The notes beneath the pieces were generated by a model that was given only the letters and a program-made list of their open reading frames with translations, was not told the origin of the DNA and ran no database searches. Position numbers and translations under genes: made by a program. Of a stretch of DNA of 64,000 nucleotides, positions 46,022 through 59,500 are shown in pieces. The stretch is from positions 18,930,314 through 18,994,313 of the forward strand of contig NC_091571.1 of assembly GCF_042767895.1 (NCBI RefSeq), read 5' to 3'. Each line of letters starts with the position of its first letter. Position 1 is the stretch's first letter. Origin of the DNA: Penaeus vannamei (lineage: Eukaryota; Arthropoda; Malacostraca; Decapoda; Penaeidae).

Positions 46022-48883
46022 ATCATCATCATCATGGGGGCTGACGCCGACGGGGGCGCATAGCCGCATCCACCCTTCGCTCAGGGACTCGGCCCATCTC
46101 TAGTTCTTCACGGCAGGTTTGGTCGATCTGCCCAAGCCATGACTTCCTCGGTCGTCCCACAGGCCTCCTCCACCCAGGGTTGTCTCGAATAGAGACGACC
46201 TGATGGGCAGGATCATCCTGAGGAAAGCGAGCCAGGTGGCCGTATAGCCTGAGTTGGCGATCACGGATTGTGCAGATAACAGGGCTTGTGCCAGTCTCAC
46301 GGTGCAACCGTTGGTTGGACACATGGTCCCGCCAACAGTACCCCATGATCTGGCGCAAGGACCTATTGCAAAAGGCTTCAAGACGAGCCTCCAAGGCACA
46401 GGACAATGTCCAGGTTTCGCTACCGTATAGCAAAACTGGCATTATCAGGGCCTTGAAAACCCGAAGCTTGGTCCTTCTGCACAGGTACCGACATCTCCAA
46501 ATACTCTTGTTGAGAGAGTTCATGACCCCTGCTGCCAGGCCAATCCGTCTGCTGACTTCATGGTCTGACAGCCCAGAGTTATGAACTACACTACCAAGGT
46601 ATGTAAAGCTCTCTGTGACTTCAATGTCCTCGCCGCAAGCACGTACCGACTGAACAGGTTCTCCTATCAAGTCCCCAAATTCCTGGACCTTGGTCTTGGT
46701 CCAGGAGACCTCTAGACCCAGGGGCTTTGCTTCATTGCTAAATGCATCGAGAGCCGCCACTAGGGTTTCCAAAGACTCAGATAGAATGGCAACGTCATCA
46801 GCAAAGTCAAGGTCTGTAACCTTGATATTGCCCAGCGTTGCCCCACAATGACTTTGAACAGTAGCTCTGCCCAGTATCCAGTCCATGCAAGTGTTGAAAA
46901 GAGTTGGTGCAAGGACACAGCCTTGCCTCACTCCTGAACTAACAGGAAAGAAGCTCGACAGGCCCCCACCACACTTTACAGCACTTTCAGTACCAGTATA
47001 CAGGCTTGCTATTAGTCCAATAATCCTTGTTGGTATTCCTCTCAGCCTCAGGATCTCCCAAAGTGACTCCCGATGCACCGTATCGAACGCCTTCTTGAGG
47101 TCGATGTAGGCTGCAAGCAGCCCACGCCCGAATTCACGACGGCGCTCTACAATGACTCGAAGCGCGAGGATACGGTCTATTGTGGACTTACCAGGAGTGA
47201 ATCCGGATTGCTCCAGTCTCTGGTGCCTCAGTAGATGGTCTCTGATACGTCTCAGAAGGATGTGGGCGAGAACCTTGCCTGGTACACTGAGCAGTGTGAT
47301 GCCTCGGTGATTGCTGCAGTCCCAACGGTCCCCCTTCCCCTTCCAGAGAGGGATGACCACACCCCTCAACAGGTCAGGAGGAATGGAACCGGACTGCCAG
47401 ATGGCAGCCAGGACAGCATGTAACCCCCGTGCCATAGGTTCACCACCAGCCTTTAACAGTTCAGCTGGTATGCCGCAGATACCAGCTGCTTTACCACTCT
47501 TCAGCTTGGAAATCGCCACCCTAACTTCAGTTAGGGAGGGAGGGTCCTCACTGATAGGTGGATCTGGCAGCGGGATCTCGACACTACCCGCATCCAAGTT
47601 AACTGTTGGTGGGTCAACCTGGTACAGCTGCTCAAAATACTCAGCCCAACGTCCCCGCACCGCAACAGGATCTGAAACGATCTGACCACTTACTGAGCAA
47701 ACTGCTGTCACCTGTGAAGAGGGCTTGGAGTTCAGCTTTCTCAGGGCTTGGTATGCAGGACGAAGGTCATTTACTAAGAAATGGCCTTCTACCTCCTCTG
47801 CAAGACTCCTAATAAACTGTTCCTTGTCCCTTCTTAACAGGGACCGAGTTCTGCGCACATGAGAACGGTGCAATTCCCGATCCCCTGTCAGACGAGCCGC
47901 ACGACATGCATCTGTGGCTTCCAGTGTCTCCCGCGAGATGGAATTCTGTACTGCTCTCGGGCGTACACCAATCGTATCTTGAGCTGCATCAAGCGTTTCA
48001 CGCTTAAAGGTATCCCACAGAAGAACAGGGTCTGTCAGACTGCCAAGCACTGCGAAACGATCAGAGATTGCCTCAGCAAACCCGCGGGCACACTCCCCCT
48101 CCCTCAGCCTGTCCAAATGAAACACCCTAGGGTGATCATTTGACCGCTGGGGGGTTTTGAAGTGGACTCGGAGGGTAGCCACAACCAATCTATGGTCAGT
48201 ACCACAGAACTCAGCACTCCTGTACACCCTGCAATTTTGAAGGATCCTCCAACGAGTGCTAACAAGTATGTGGTCGATCTCCTTGGCTGCGTTACCCGCA
48301 TCACTGTACCATGTCCAGCGATGAGGGTCTGGGCGCTGGTACCAGGAGCCAGAAATCCTCAATTTCGGGGACCTAGCAAAGTCCCGGAAAAGGAGGCTAT
48401 TCTCGCTACCGGCATCAGCTCCTGAACCATGGGGACCGACCGACATCTCATAGCCAGCTCGATCACAGCCAGATACCGCATTGAAGTCGCCCAGAACAAC
48501 GCGAATATCTCGTCGGGGACATCTGTCTGCCACAGATGTAAGTTTGGCGTAGAACATCTCTTTCACGTCAAGTTTACAAACATCGGTAGGAGCGTACACA
48601 GCAATAAGAGACATGAAGCCAAAAGAAAGCTTCAATCTCAATACCATTATACGCTCATCAACAGGAGTAACCTCTACTACCGAGGGCTGGAGTCTGCTGG
48701 AGACGGCAATGGCTACTCCCTGGAGATGGTGGCCATCGCTGCGGCCCAACCAGTAATAGGTGTAGCCACCTACACATGTCGTGCCGCTGCCAGGCCTCCT
48801 CACCTCCGAGAGAGCAGCCACCTCAACTCTCAGCCTCCCCAGTTCCCTCGACAGTAGAGGCAACCGATCATCCTGACGCAAAG
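46022..48883 (-). mobile_element. RTE-type LINE, 5'-truncated, young
   Basis: A 2,862-bp minus-strand insertion in family A, with a perfect 9-bp target-site duplication on each side. The 3' end is at 46022 and consists of TGA repeats. The 5' end at 48883 lies inside the endonuclease domain, so the first conserved endonuclease motif and the leader are missing, as is typical of incomplete target-primed reverse transcription. The whole remaining body is one open frame without stop or shift, which points to a recent insertion. Confidence 0.9.
46032..48881 (-). CDS. RTE-type endonuclease/reverse transcriptase, open but N-terminally truncated
   Basis: An uninterrupted 949-codon frame whose first in-window codon is TTG, so there is no genuine start; it is the body of a larger ORF cut by 5' truncation. 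Endonuclease motifs: VAALSEVRRPG (metal-binding Glu, residues about 20-30), YAPTD, VVLGDFNAVSG (about 130-140), KEIDHILVS and GTDHRLVVATL. RT motifs follow from about residue 480: CSNHRGITLLSVPGKVLAHIL, EQSGFTPGKSTIDRIL, YIDLKKAFDTVHRESLW, GVRQGCVLAPTLFNTCMDWIL, and DLDFADDVAIL with the catalytic FADD. The C-terminal third has the usual TLSCALEARLEAFCNRSLRQI and GHLARFPQDDPAHQ region. The stop TGA (46032-46034) is the first unit of the TGA-repeat tail, so there is essentially no 3' UTR. It is probably not expressed without its promoter, but the catalytic residues look intact. Confidence 0.9.
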   Translation of the reverse strand: MRQDDRLPLLSRELGRLRVEVAALSEVRRPGSGTTCVGGYTYYWLGRSDGHHLQGVAIAVSSRLQPSVVEVTPVDERIMVLRLKLSFGFMSLIAVYAPTDVCKLDVKEMFYAKLTSVADRCPRRDIRVVLGDFNAVSGCDRAGYEMSVGPHGSGADAGSENSLLFRDFARSPKLRISGSWYQRPDPHRWTWYSDAGNAAKEIDHILVSTRWRILQNCRVYRSAEFCGTDHRLVVATLRVHFKTPQRSNDHPRVFHLDRLREGECARGFAEAISDRFAVLGSLTDPVLLWDTFKRETLDAAQDTIGVRPRAVQNSISRETLEATDACRAARLTGDRELHRSHVRRTRSLLRRDKEQFIRSLAEEVEGHFLVNDLRPAYQALRKLNSKPSSQVTAVCSVSGQIVSDPVAVRGRWAEYFEQLYQVDPPTVNLDAGSVEIPLPDPPISEDPPSLTEVRVAISKLKSGKAAGICGIPAELLKAGGEPMARGLHAVLAAIWQSGSIPPDLLRGVVIPLWKGKGDRWDCSNHRGITLLSVPGKVLAHILLRRIRDHLLRHQRLEQSGFTPGKSTIDRILALRVIVERRREFGRGLLAAYIDLKKAFDTVHRESLWEILRLRGIPTRIIGLIASLYTGTESAVKCGGGLSSFFPVSSGVRQGCVLAPTLFNTCMDWILGRATVQSHCGATLGNIKVTDLDFADDVAILSESLETLVAALDAFSNEAKPLGLEVSWTKTKVQEFGDLIGEPVQSVRACGEDIEVTESFTYLGSVVHNSGLSDHEVSRRIGLAAGVMNSLNKSIWRCRYLCRRTKLRVFKALIMPVLLYGSETWTLSCALEARLEAFCNRSLRQIMGYCWRDHVSNQRLHRETGTSPVICTIRDRQLRLYGHLARFPQDDPAHQVVSIRDNPGWRRPVGRPRKSWLGQIDQTCREELEMGRVPERRVDAAMRPRRRQPP

Positions 48884-51800
48884 AACAATAATAGCCGTAT
48901 TAAAATTACTTCTATTATTATTTCTGTTATCATTGTGGTTATCATTATTAGGAAAATCATTAGAATAGTGTTGATTATTGCTATTATTGCAATTATTAGG
49001 CATATCATCATTATAATTATCATTGTATAATTATTATCATAATTATTGTCCGAATTGCTCTCATAATTATCATTATTATCGTCATTATTGTCATTATTGA
49101 TTCGGTTATCATCAAAATCATCATAATTAGCAGAATTATTGCTAATATCATCATAAACATCCTTTAAACTCGAAAAAGGGGGTTTTCGACTCATTTCTGC
49201 AAAGGCTGTATTTCGCTCGATTTTGCCGGTTTTTCGACTTTTGAGATTTTTCTACTTTTAGCCTTTTTCTCATTATAGATGGGCTTTCTAATGATAATTA
49301 TCATCATTATTGTCATTATCATCATCATTATTATCATTACTGTCATTATCGCCCTAATCACCCTTAATATAGTCATTATAATAATCATCATCTTAATTAT
49401 TAATGTCATTTTCATCATTATAATTATTTTAATAATGATAATGACAATAATGATAATTCTGGTAATAATAACAACAATAATAAGGATTATAATAACAATA
49501 ATAACCGTGTTATAATTACTTCTAGTATTATTTCTGTTATCATTCTGGTTATTATTATTAGGAAAACCATTAGAATAGTGTTGATTATTGCTATTATTGC
49601 AATTATTAGGCAAATCATCATTATAATTATTATTGTATAATTATTATCATAATTATTGTCTTAATTACTCTCATAATTATCATTATTATCGTCATTATTG
49701 TCATTATTGATGGGGTTATCATCAAAATACTCATAATTAGCAGAATTATTGCTAAGATCATCATAATCATCCTTTAAACTCGAAAAAGAGGGTTTTCGAC
49801 TCACCTCTCCAAAGGCTATATTTCGCTAGATTTCGCCGGTTTTTCGACTTTGGGATTTTTCTACTTTTAGCCTTTTTCTTATTATAGATGGGCTTTATAA
49901 TGATAATTATCATCATTATTGTCATTATCACCATCATTATTATCATTACTGTCATTATCGCCCTAATCACCCTTAATATAGTCATTATAATAATCATCTT
50001 AATTATTAATGTCATTTTCATCATTATAATTATTTTAATAATGATAATGACAATAATGATAATTCTGGAAATAATAACAACAATAATAAGGATTATTATA
50101 ACAATAATAGCCGTGTTAAAATTACTTCTATTATTATTTCTATTATTATTGTCGTTATTATTAGGAAAAACAGAATAGTGTTGATTATTGCGATCATTGC
50201 AATTATTAGGCAAATCGTCATTATAAGTATCATTGTATAAATACTATCATAATTGTCCTAATTACTCTCGTAATTATGATTATTATCGTCATTATTGTCA
50301 TTACTGATGGGGTTATCATCAAAATACTCATAATTAGCAAATTTATTGCTAAGATCATCAAAATCATCCTTTAAACTCGAAAATAGGGGGTTTTCGACTC
50401 ATTTCTGCAAAGGCTGTATTTCGCTAAATTTTACCGGTTTTTCGACTTTTGAGATTTTTCTACTTTTAGCCTTTTTCTCATTATAGATGGGTTTTCTAAT
50501 GATAATTATCATTATTGTCATTATCATCATCATTATTATCATTACTGTCATTATTGCCCTAACCACCCTTAATATAGTCATTATAATAATCATCATCTTA
50601 ACTATTAATGTTATTTTCATCATTATAATTGTTTTAATAATGATAATGATAATTCTGGAAATAATAACAACAATAATAAGGGATTATAATAACAATAATT
50701 GCCGTGTTATAATTACTTCTATTATTATTTCTGTTACAATTGTCGTTATTATTATTAGGAAAATCATTAGAATAGTGTCGATTATTGCTATTATTTTAAT
50801 TATTAGGCAAATCATCATTATAATTATCATTGTATAATTATTATCATAATTATTGTCCTAATTGCTCTCATAATTATCATTATTATCGTCATTATTGTCA
50901 TCATTGATTCGGTTATCATGAAAATCATGATAATTAGCAGAATTATTGCTAAGATCATCATAATCATCCTTTAAATTCGAAAAAGGGGGTTTTCGACTCA
51001 TCTCTCCAAAGGCTATATTTCGCTAGATTTTGCCGGTTTTTCGACTTTTGGGATTTTTCTACTTTTAGCCTTTTTCTTATTATAGATGGGCTTTCTAATG
51101 ATAATTATCATTATTGTCATTATCATCATCATTATTATCATTACTGTCATTATCGCCCTAATCACCCTTAATATAGTCATTATGATAATCATCTTAATTA
51201 TTAATGTCATTTTCATCATTCTAATTATTTTAATAATGATAATGACAATAATGATAATTCTGGAAATAATAACAACAATAATAAGGATTAAAATAACAAT
51301 ATAAGCCGTATTAAAATTACTTCTATTATTATTTCTGTTATCATTGTGGTTATTATTATTAGGAAAATCATTAGAATAGTGTCGATTATTGCTATTATTG
51401 CAATTATTAGGCAAATCATCATTATAATTATCATTGTATAATTATTATCATAATTATTGTCCTAATTACTCTCATAAATATCATTATTATCTTCATTATA
51501 ATCATTATTGATTCGGTTATCATCAAAATCGTCATAATTAGCAGATTTATTGCTAAGATCATCATAATCATCCTTTAAACACGAAAAAGAGAGTTTTTCG
51601 ACTCATCTCTGCAAAGGCTGTATTTCGCTAGATTTCGCTGCTTTTTCGACTTTTGAGATTTTTCTACTTTTAGCCTTTTTCTCATTATAGATGGGTTTTC
51701 TAATGATAATTATCATTATTGTCATTATCATCATCATTATTATCATTACTGTCATTATTGCCCTAACCACCCTTAATATAGTCATTATAATAATCATCAT

Positions 51801-54800
51801 CTTAATTATTAATGTCATTTTCATCATTCTAATTATTTTAATAATAATAATGACAATAATGATAATTCTGGAAATAATAAAAATAATAATAAGGATTATA
51901 ATAACAACAATAGCCGTGTTATAATTACTTCTATTATTATTTCTGTTATCATATTCGTTATTATTATTAGGAAAATCATTAGAATAGTGTCGCTTATTGC
52001 TATTATATCTATTATTAGGCAAATCATCATTATAATTATCATTGTATAATTATTATCATAATTATTGTCTTAATTACTCTCATAATTATCATTATTATCG
52101 TCATTATTGTCATTATTGATGGGGTTATCATCAAAATCATCATAATTAGGAGAATTATTGCTAAGATCATCATAATCATCCTTTAAACTAGAGAAAAAGG
52201 GGTTTTCGACTCATCTCTGCAAAGGCTATATTTCGCTAGATTTTGCCAGTTTTTCGACTTTTAAGATTTTTCTACTTTTAGCCTATTTCTCATTATAGAT
52301 GGGCTTTCTAATGATAATTATCATCAATATTGTCATTATCATCATCATTATTATCATTACTGTCATTATCGCCCTAATCACCCTTAATGGTCATTATAAT
52401 AATCATCATCTTAATTATTAATGTCATTTTCATCATTATAATTATTTTAATAATGATAATGACAATAATGATAATTCTGGTAATAATAACAACAATAATA
52501 AGGATTATAATAACAATAATAACCGTGTTATAATTACTTCTATTATTATTTCTGTTATCATTGTCGTTATTATTATTAGGAAAACCATTAGAATAGTGTT
52601 GATTATTGCTATTATTGCAATTATTAGGCAAATCATCATTATAATTATCATTGTATAATTATTATCATAATTATTGTCTTAATTACTCTCATAATTATCA
52701 TTATTATCGTCATTATTGTCATTATTGATGGGGTTATCATCAAAATCATCATAATTAGCAGAATTATTGCTAAGATCATCATAATCATCCTTTAAACTCG
52801 TAAAAGAGGGTTTTCGACTCACCTCTCCAAAGGCTATATTTCGCTAGATTTCGCCGGTTTTTCGACTTTTGGGATTTTTCTACTTTTAGCCTTTTTCTTA
52901 TTATAGATGGGCTTTATAATGATAATTATCATCATTATTGTCATTATCACCATCATTATTATCATTACTGTCATTATCGCCCTAATCACCCTTAATATGG
53001 TCATTATAATAATCATCTTAATTATTAATGTCATTTTCATCATTATAATTATTTTAATAATGATAATGACAATAATGATAATTCTGGTAATAATAACAAC
53101 AATAATAAGGATTATAATAACAATACTAGCCGTGTTATAATTACTTCTATTACTATTTCTGTTATCATTGTGGTTATTATTATTAGGAAAATCATTAGAA
53201 TAGTGTTGATTATTGCTATTATTGCAATTATTAGGCAAATCATCATTATAATTATTATTGTATAATTATTATCATAATTATTGTCCTAATTGCTCTCATG
53301 ATTATCATTATTATCGTCATTATTGTCATCATTGATTCGGTTATCATCAAAATCATGACAATTAGCAGAATTGTTGCTAAGATCATCATAATCATCCTTT
53401 AAACTCGAAAAAGGGGGGTTATCGACTCATCTCTCCAAAGGCTATATTTCGCTAGATTTCGCTGCTTTTTCGACTTTTGGGATTTTTCTACTTTTAGCCC
53501 TTTTCTTATTATAGATGGGCTTTATAATGATAATTATCATCATTATTGTCATTATCACCATCATTATTATCATTACTGTCATTATCGCCCTAATCACCCT
53601 TAATATAGTCATTATAATAATCATCATCTTAATTATTAATGTCATTTTCATCATTATAATTATTTTAATAATGATAATGACAATAATGATAATTCTGGAA
53701 ATAATAACAACAATAATAAGGATTATAATAACAATAATAGCCGTATTAAAATTACTTCTATTATTATTTCTGTTATCATTGTCGTTATTATTATTAGGAA
53801 AATCATTAGAATAGTGTTGATTATTGCTATTATTGCAATTATTAGGCAAATCATCATTATAATTATCATTGTATAATTATTATCATAATTATTGTCTTAA
53901 TTACTCTCATAATTATCATTATTATCGTCATTATTGTCATTATTGATGGGGTTATCATCAAAATCATCATAATTAGCAGAATTATTGCTAAGATCATCAT
54001 AATCATCCTTTAAACTAGAAAAAAGGGGTTTTCGACTCATCTCTGCAAAGGCTGTATTTCGCTAGATTTTGCCGGTTTTTCGACTTTTGGGATTTTTCTA
54101 CTTTTAGCCTTTTTCTTATTATAGATGGGCTTTATAATGATAATTATCATCATTATTGTCATTATCACCATCATTATTATCATTACTGTCATTATCGCCC
54201 TAATCACCCTTAATATAGTCATTATAATAATCATCATCTTAATTATTAATGTCATTTTCATCATTATAATTATTTTAATAATGATAATGACAATAATGAT
54301 AATTCTGGAAATAATAACAACAATAATAAGGATTATAATAACAATAATTGCCGTGTTATAATTACTTCTATTATTATTTCTGTTATCATTGTCGTTATTA
54401 TTATTAGGAAAATCATTAGAATAGTGTCGATTATTGCTATTATTGCAATTATTAGGCAAATCATCATTATAATTATCATTGTATAATTATTATCATAATT
54501 ATTGTCCTAATTGCTCTCATAATTATCATTATTATCGTCATTATTGTCATTATTGATGGGGTTATCATCAAAATCATCATAATTAGCAGAATTATTGCAA
54601 AGATCATCATAATCATCCTTTAAACTCGAAAATAGGGGGTTTTCGACTCATCTCTCCAAAGGCTATATTTCGCTAGATTTTGCCGGTTTTTCGACTTTTG
54701 AGATTTTTCTACTTTTAGCCTTTTTCTTATTATAGATGGGCTTTATATTGATAATTATCATCATTATTGTCATTATCATCATCATTATTATAATTACTGT

Positions 54801-57800
54801 CATTATCGCCCTAATCACCCTTAATATAGTCATTATAATAATCATCATCTTAATTATTAATGTTATTTTCATCATTATAATCATTTTAATAATGATAATG
54901 ACAATAATGATAATTCTGGTAATAATAACAACAATAATAAGGATTATAATAACAATACTAGCCGTGTTATAATTACTTCTATTATTATTTCTGTTATCAT
55001 TGTCGTTATTATTATTAGGAAAACCATTAGAATAGTGTCGATTATTGCTATTATTGCAATTATTGGGCAAATCATCATTATAATTATCATTGTATAATTA
55101 TTATCATAATTATTGTCCTAATTGCTCTCATAATTATCATTATTATCGTCATTATTGTCATTATTGATTCGGTTATCATCAAAATCATCATAATTAGCAG
55201 AATTATTGCTAAGATCATCATAATCATCCTTTAAACTCGAAAAAGAGGGTTTTCGACTCATTTCTGCCAAGGCTGTATTTCGCTAGATTTTGCCGGTTTT
55301 TCGACTTTTGGGATTTTTCTACTTTTAGCCTTTTTCTTATTATAGATGGGCTTTATAATGATAATTATCATCATTATTGTCATTATCACCATCATTATTA
55401 TCATTACTGTCATTATCGCCCTAATCACCCTTAATATAGTTATTATAATGATCAATATCTTAATTATTAATGTCATTTTCATCATTATAATTATTTTAAT
55501 AATGATAATGACAATAATGATAATTCTGGAAATAATAACAACAATAATAAGGATTATAATAACAATTCTAGCCGTGTTATAATTACTTCTATTATTATTT
55601 CTGTTATCATTGTCGTTATTATTATTAGGAAAATCATTAGAATAGTGTTGATTATTGCTATTATTGCAATTATTAGGCAAATCATCATTATAATTATCAT
55701 TGTATAATTATTATCATAATTATTGTCTTAATTACTCTCATAATTATCATTATTATCGTCATTATTGTCATTATTGATGGGGTTATCATCAAAATCATGA
55801 TAATTAGCAGAATTATTGCTAAGATCATCATAAACATCCTTTAAACTCGAAAAAGGGGGTTTTCGACTTATTTCTGCAAAGGCTGTATTTCGCTAGATTT
55901 CGCTCCTTTTTCGACTTTTGAGATTTTTCTACTTTTAGCCTTTTTCTCATTATAGATGGGCTTTCTAATGATAATTATCGTCATTATTGTCATTATCATT
56001 ATCATTATTATCATTACTGTCATTATCGCCCTAATCACCCTTAATATAGTCATTATAATAATCATCATCTTAATTATTAATGTCATTTTCATCATTATAA
56101 TTATTTTAATAATGATAATGACAATAATGATAATTCTGGAAATAATAACAACAATAATAAGGATTATAATAACAATAATAGCCGTATTAAAATTACTTCT
56201 ATTATTATTTCTGTTATCATTGTGGTTATTATTATTAGGAAAATCATTAGAATAGTGTTGATTATTGCTATTATTGCAATTATTAGGCAAATCATCATTA
56301 TAATTATCATTGTATAATTATTATCATAATTATTGTCTTAATTACTCTCATAATTATCATTATTATCGTCATTATTGTCATTATTGATGGGGTTATCATC
56401 AAAATCATCATAATTAGCAGAATTATTGCTAAGATCATCATAATCATCCTTTAAACTCGAAAAAGGGGTTTTCGACTCATCTCTGCAAAGGCTGTATTTC
56501 GCTAGATTTCGCTGCTTTTTCGACTTTTGGGATTTTTCTACTTTTAGCCTTTTTCTTATTATAGATGGGCTTTCTAATGATAATTATCATCATTATTGTC
56601 ATTATCATCATCATTATTATCATTACTGTCATTATCGCCCTAATCACCCTTAATATAGTCATTATAATAATCATCATCTTAATTATTAATGTCATTTTCA
56701 TCATTATAATTATTTTAATAATGATAATGACAATAATGATAATTCTGGAAATAATAACAACAATAATAAGGATTATAATAACAACAATAGCCGTGTTATA
56801 ATTACTTCTATTATTATTTCTGTTATCATTGTCGTTATTATTATTAGGAAAATCATTAGAATAGTGTCGATTATTGCTATTATTGCAATTATTAGGCAAA
56901 TCATCATTATAATTATCATTGTATAATTATTATCATAATTATTGTCCTAATTACTCTCATAATTATCATTATTATCGTCATTATTGTCATTATTGATGGG
57001 GTTATCATCAAAATCATCATAATTAGCAGAATTATTGCTAAGATCATCATAATCATCCTTTAAATTCGAAAATACGGGTTTTCGACTCATCTCTGCAAAG
57101 GCTGTATTTCGCTAGATTTCGCCGGTTTTTCGACTTTTGAGATTTTTCTACTTTTAGCCTTTTTCTCATTATAGATGGGCTTTCTAATGATAATTATCAT
57201 CATTATTGTCATTATCATCATCATTATTATCATTACTGTCATTATCGCCCTAATCACCCTTAATAGTCATTATAATAATCATCATCTTAATTATTAATGT
57301 CATTTTCATCATTATAATTATTTTAATAATGATAATGACAATAATGATAATTCTGGAAATAATAACAACAATAATAAGGATTATAATAACAATAATTGCC
57401 GTGTTATAATTACTTCTATTATTATTTCTGTTACAATTGTCGTTATTATTATTAGGAAAATCATTAGAATAGTGTCGATTATTGCTATTATTGCAATTAT
57501 TAGGCAAATCATCATTATAATTATCATTGTATAATTATTATCATAATTATTGTCCTAATTGCTCTCATAATTATCATTATTATCGTCATTATTGTCATTA
57601 TTGATTCGGTTATCATCAAAATCATCATAATTAGCAGAATTATTGCTAAGATCATCATAATCATCCTTTAAACTCGAAAAAGGGGGTTTTCGACTCATCT
57701 CTCCAAAGGCTATATTTCGCTAGATTTCGCCGGTTTTTCGACTTTTGGGATTTTTCTACTTTTAGCCTTTTTCTCATTATAGATGGGCTTTCTAATGATA

Positions 57801-59184
57801 ATTATCATCATTATTGTCATTATCATCATCATTATTATCATTACTGTCATTATCGCCCTAATCACCCTTAATATAGTCATTATAATAATCATCATCTTAA
57901 TTATTAATGTCATTTTCATCATTATAATTATTTTAATAATGATAATGACAATAATGATAATTCTGGAAATAATAACAACAATAATAAGGATTAAAATAAC
58001 AATAATAGCCGTGTTATAATTACTTCTATTATTATTTCTGTTATCATTGTCGTTATTATTATTAGGAAAATCATTAGAATAGTGTTGATTATTGCTATTA
58101 TTGCAATTATTAGGCAAATCATCATTATAATTATCATTGTATAATTATTATCATAATTATTGTCCTAATTACTCTCATAATTATCATTATTATCGTCATT
58201 ATTGTCATTATTGATTCGGTTATCATCAAAATCATCATAATTAGCAGAATTATTGCTAAGATCATCATAATCATCCTTTAAACTCGAAAAAAAGGGGTTT
58301 TCGACTCATCTCTGCAAAGGCTGTATTTCGCTAGATTTCGCCGGTTTTTCGACTTTTGGGATTTTTCTACTTTTAGCCTTTTTCTCATTATAGATGGGCT
58401 TTATAATGATAATTATCATCATTATTGTCATTATCATCATCATTATTATCATTACTGTCATTATCGCCCTAATCACCCTTAATATAGTCATTATAATAAT
58501 CAGTATCTTAATTATTAATGTCATTTTCATCATTATAATTATTTTAATAATGATAATGACAATAATGATAATTCTGGAAATAATAACAACAATAATAAGG
58601 ATTATAATAACAATAATAGCCGTGTTATAATTACTTCTATTATTATTTCTGTTATCATTGTCGTTATTATTATTAGGAAAATCATTAGAATAGTGTTGAT
58701 TATTGCTATTATTGCAATTATTAGGCAAATCATCATTATAATTATCATTGTATAATTATTATCATAATTATTGTCTTAATTACTCTCATAATTATCATTA
58801 TTATCGTCATTATTGTCATCATTGATTCGGTTATCATCAAAATCATGATAATTAGCAGAATTATTGCTAAGATCATCATAATCATCCTTTAAACTCGAAA
58901 AAGAGGGTTTTCGACTCATGTCTCCAACGGCTATATTTCGCTAGATTTCGCCGGTTTTTCGACTTTTGGGATTTTTCTACTTTTAGCCTTTTTCTTATTA
59001 TAGATGGGCTTTATAATGATAATTATCATCATTATTGTCATTATCATCATCATTATTATCATTACTGTCATTATCGCCCTAATCACCCTTAATATAGTCA
59101 TTATAATAATCATCTTAATTATTAATGTCATTTTCATCATTATAATTATTTTAATAATGATAATGACAATAATGATAATTCTGG
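48884..59184 (-). repeat. Satellite family A array, - orientation, highly regular
   Basis: About 17 monomers with a very even period: equivalent points fall at 49613, 50213, 51414, 52022, 52631, 53238, 53849, 54459, 55070, 55680, 56290, 56899, 57507, 58117 and 58728, i.e. 600-611 bp apart. Monomers are extremely similar, more so than in family B, indicating recent homogenisation. The block starts with the LINE's right target-site duplication (48884-48892) and ends at the palindromic junction at 59185. No gene is seen. Confidence 0.95.
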
Positions 59185-59500
59185 TTGTTATTATTACCAG
59201 AATTATCATTATTGTCTTTATCATTATTAAAATAATTATAATGATGAAAATGACATTAATAATTAAGATGATGATTATTATAATGACTATATTAAGGGTG
59301 ATTACGGCGATAATGACAGTAATGATAATAATGATGATGATAATGACAATAATGATGATAATTATCATTATAAAGCCCATCTATAATAAGAAAAAGGCTA
59401 AAAGTAGAAAAATCCCAAAAGTCGAAAAACCGGCAAAATCTAGCGAAATATAGCCTTTGGAGAGGTGAGTCGAAAACCCTCTTTTTTGGAGTTTAAAGGA
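58880..59500. repeat. Near-perfect palindrome at satellite orientation switch
   Basis: Left arm (about 58880-59184) and right arm (59197 to about 59500) are reverse complements with only scattered differences, around a 12-base centre (TTGTTATTATTA, 59185-59196). The innermost perfect part is AATAATGATAATTCTGG against CCAGAATTATCATTATT. It is the point where A(-) meets A(+) head to head. Beyond about 300 bp the two sides diverge because the next monomers on the right are truncated. Confidence 0.9.
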
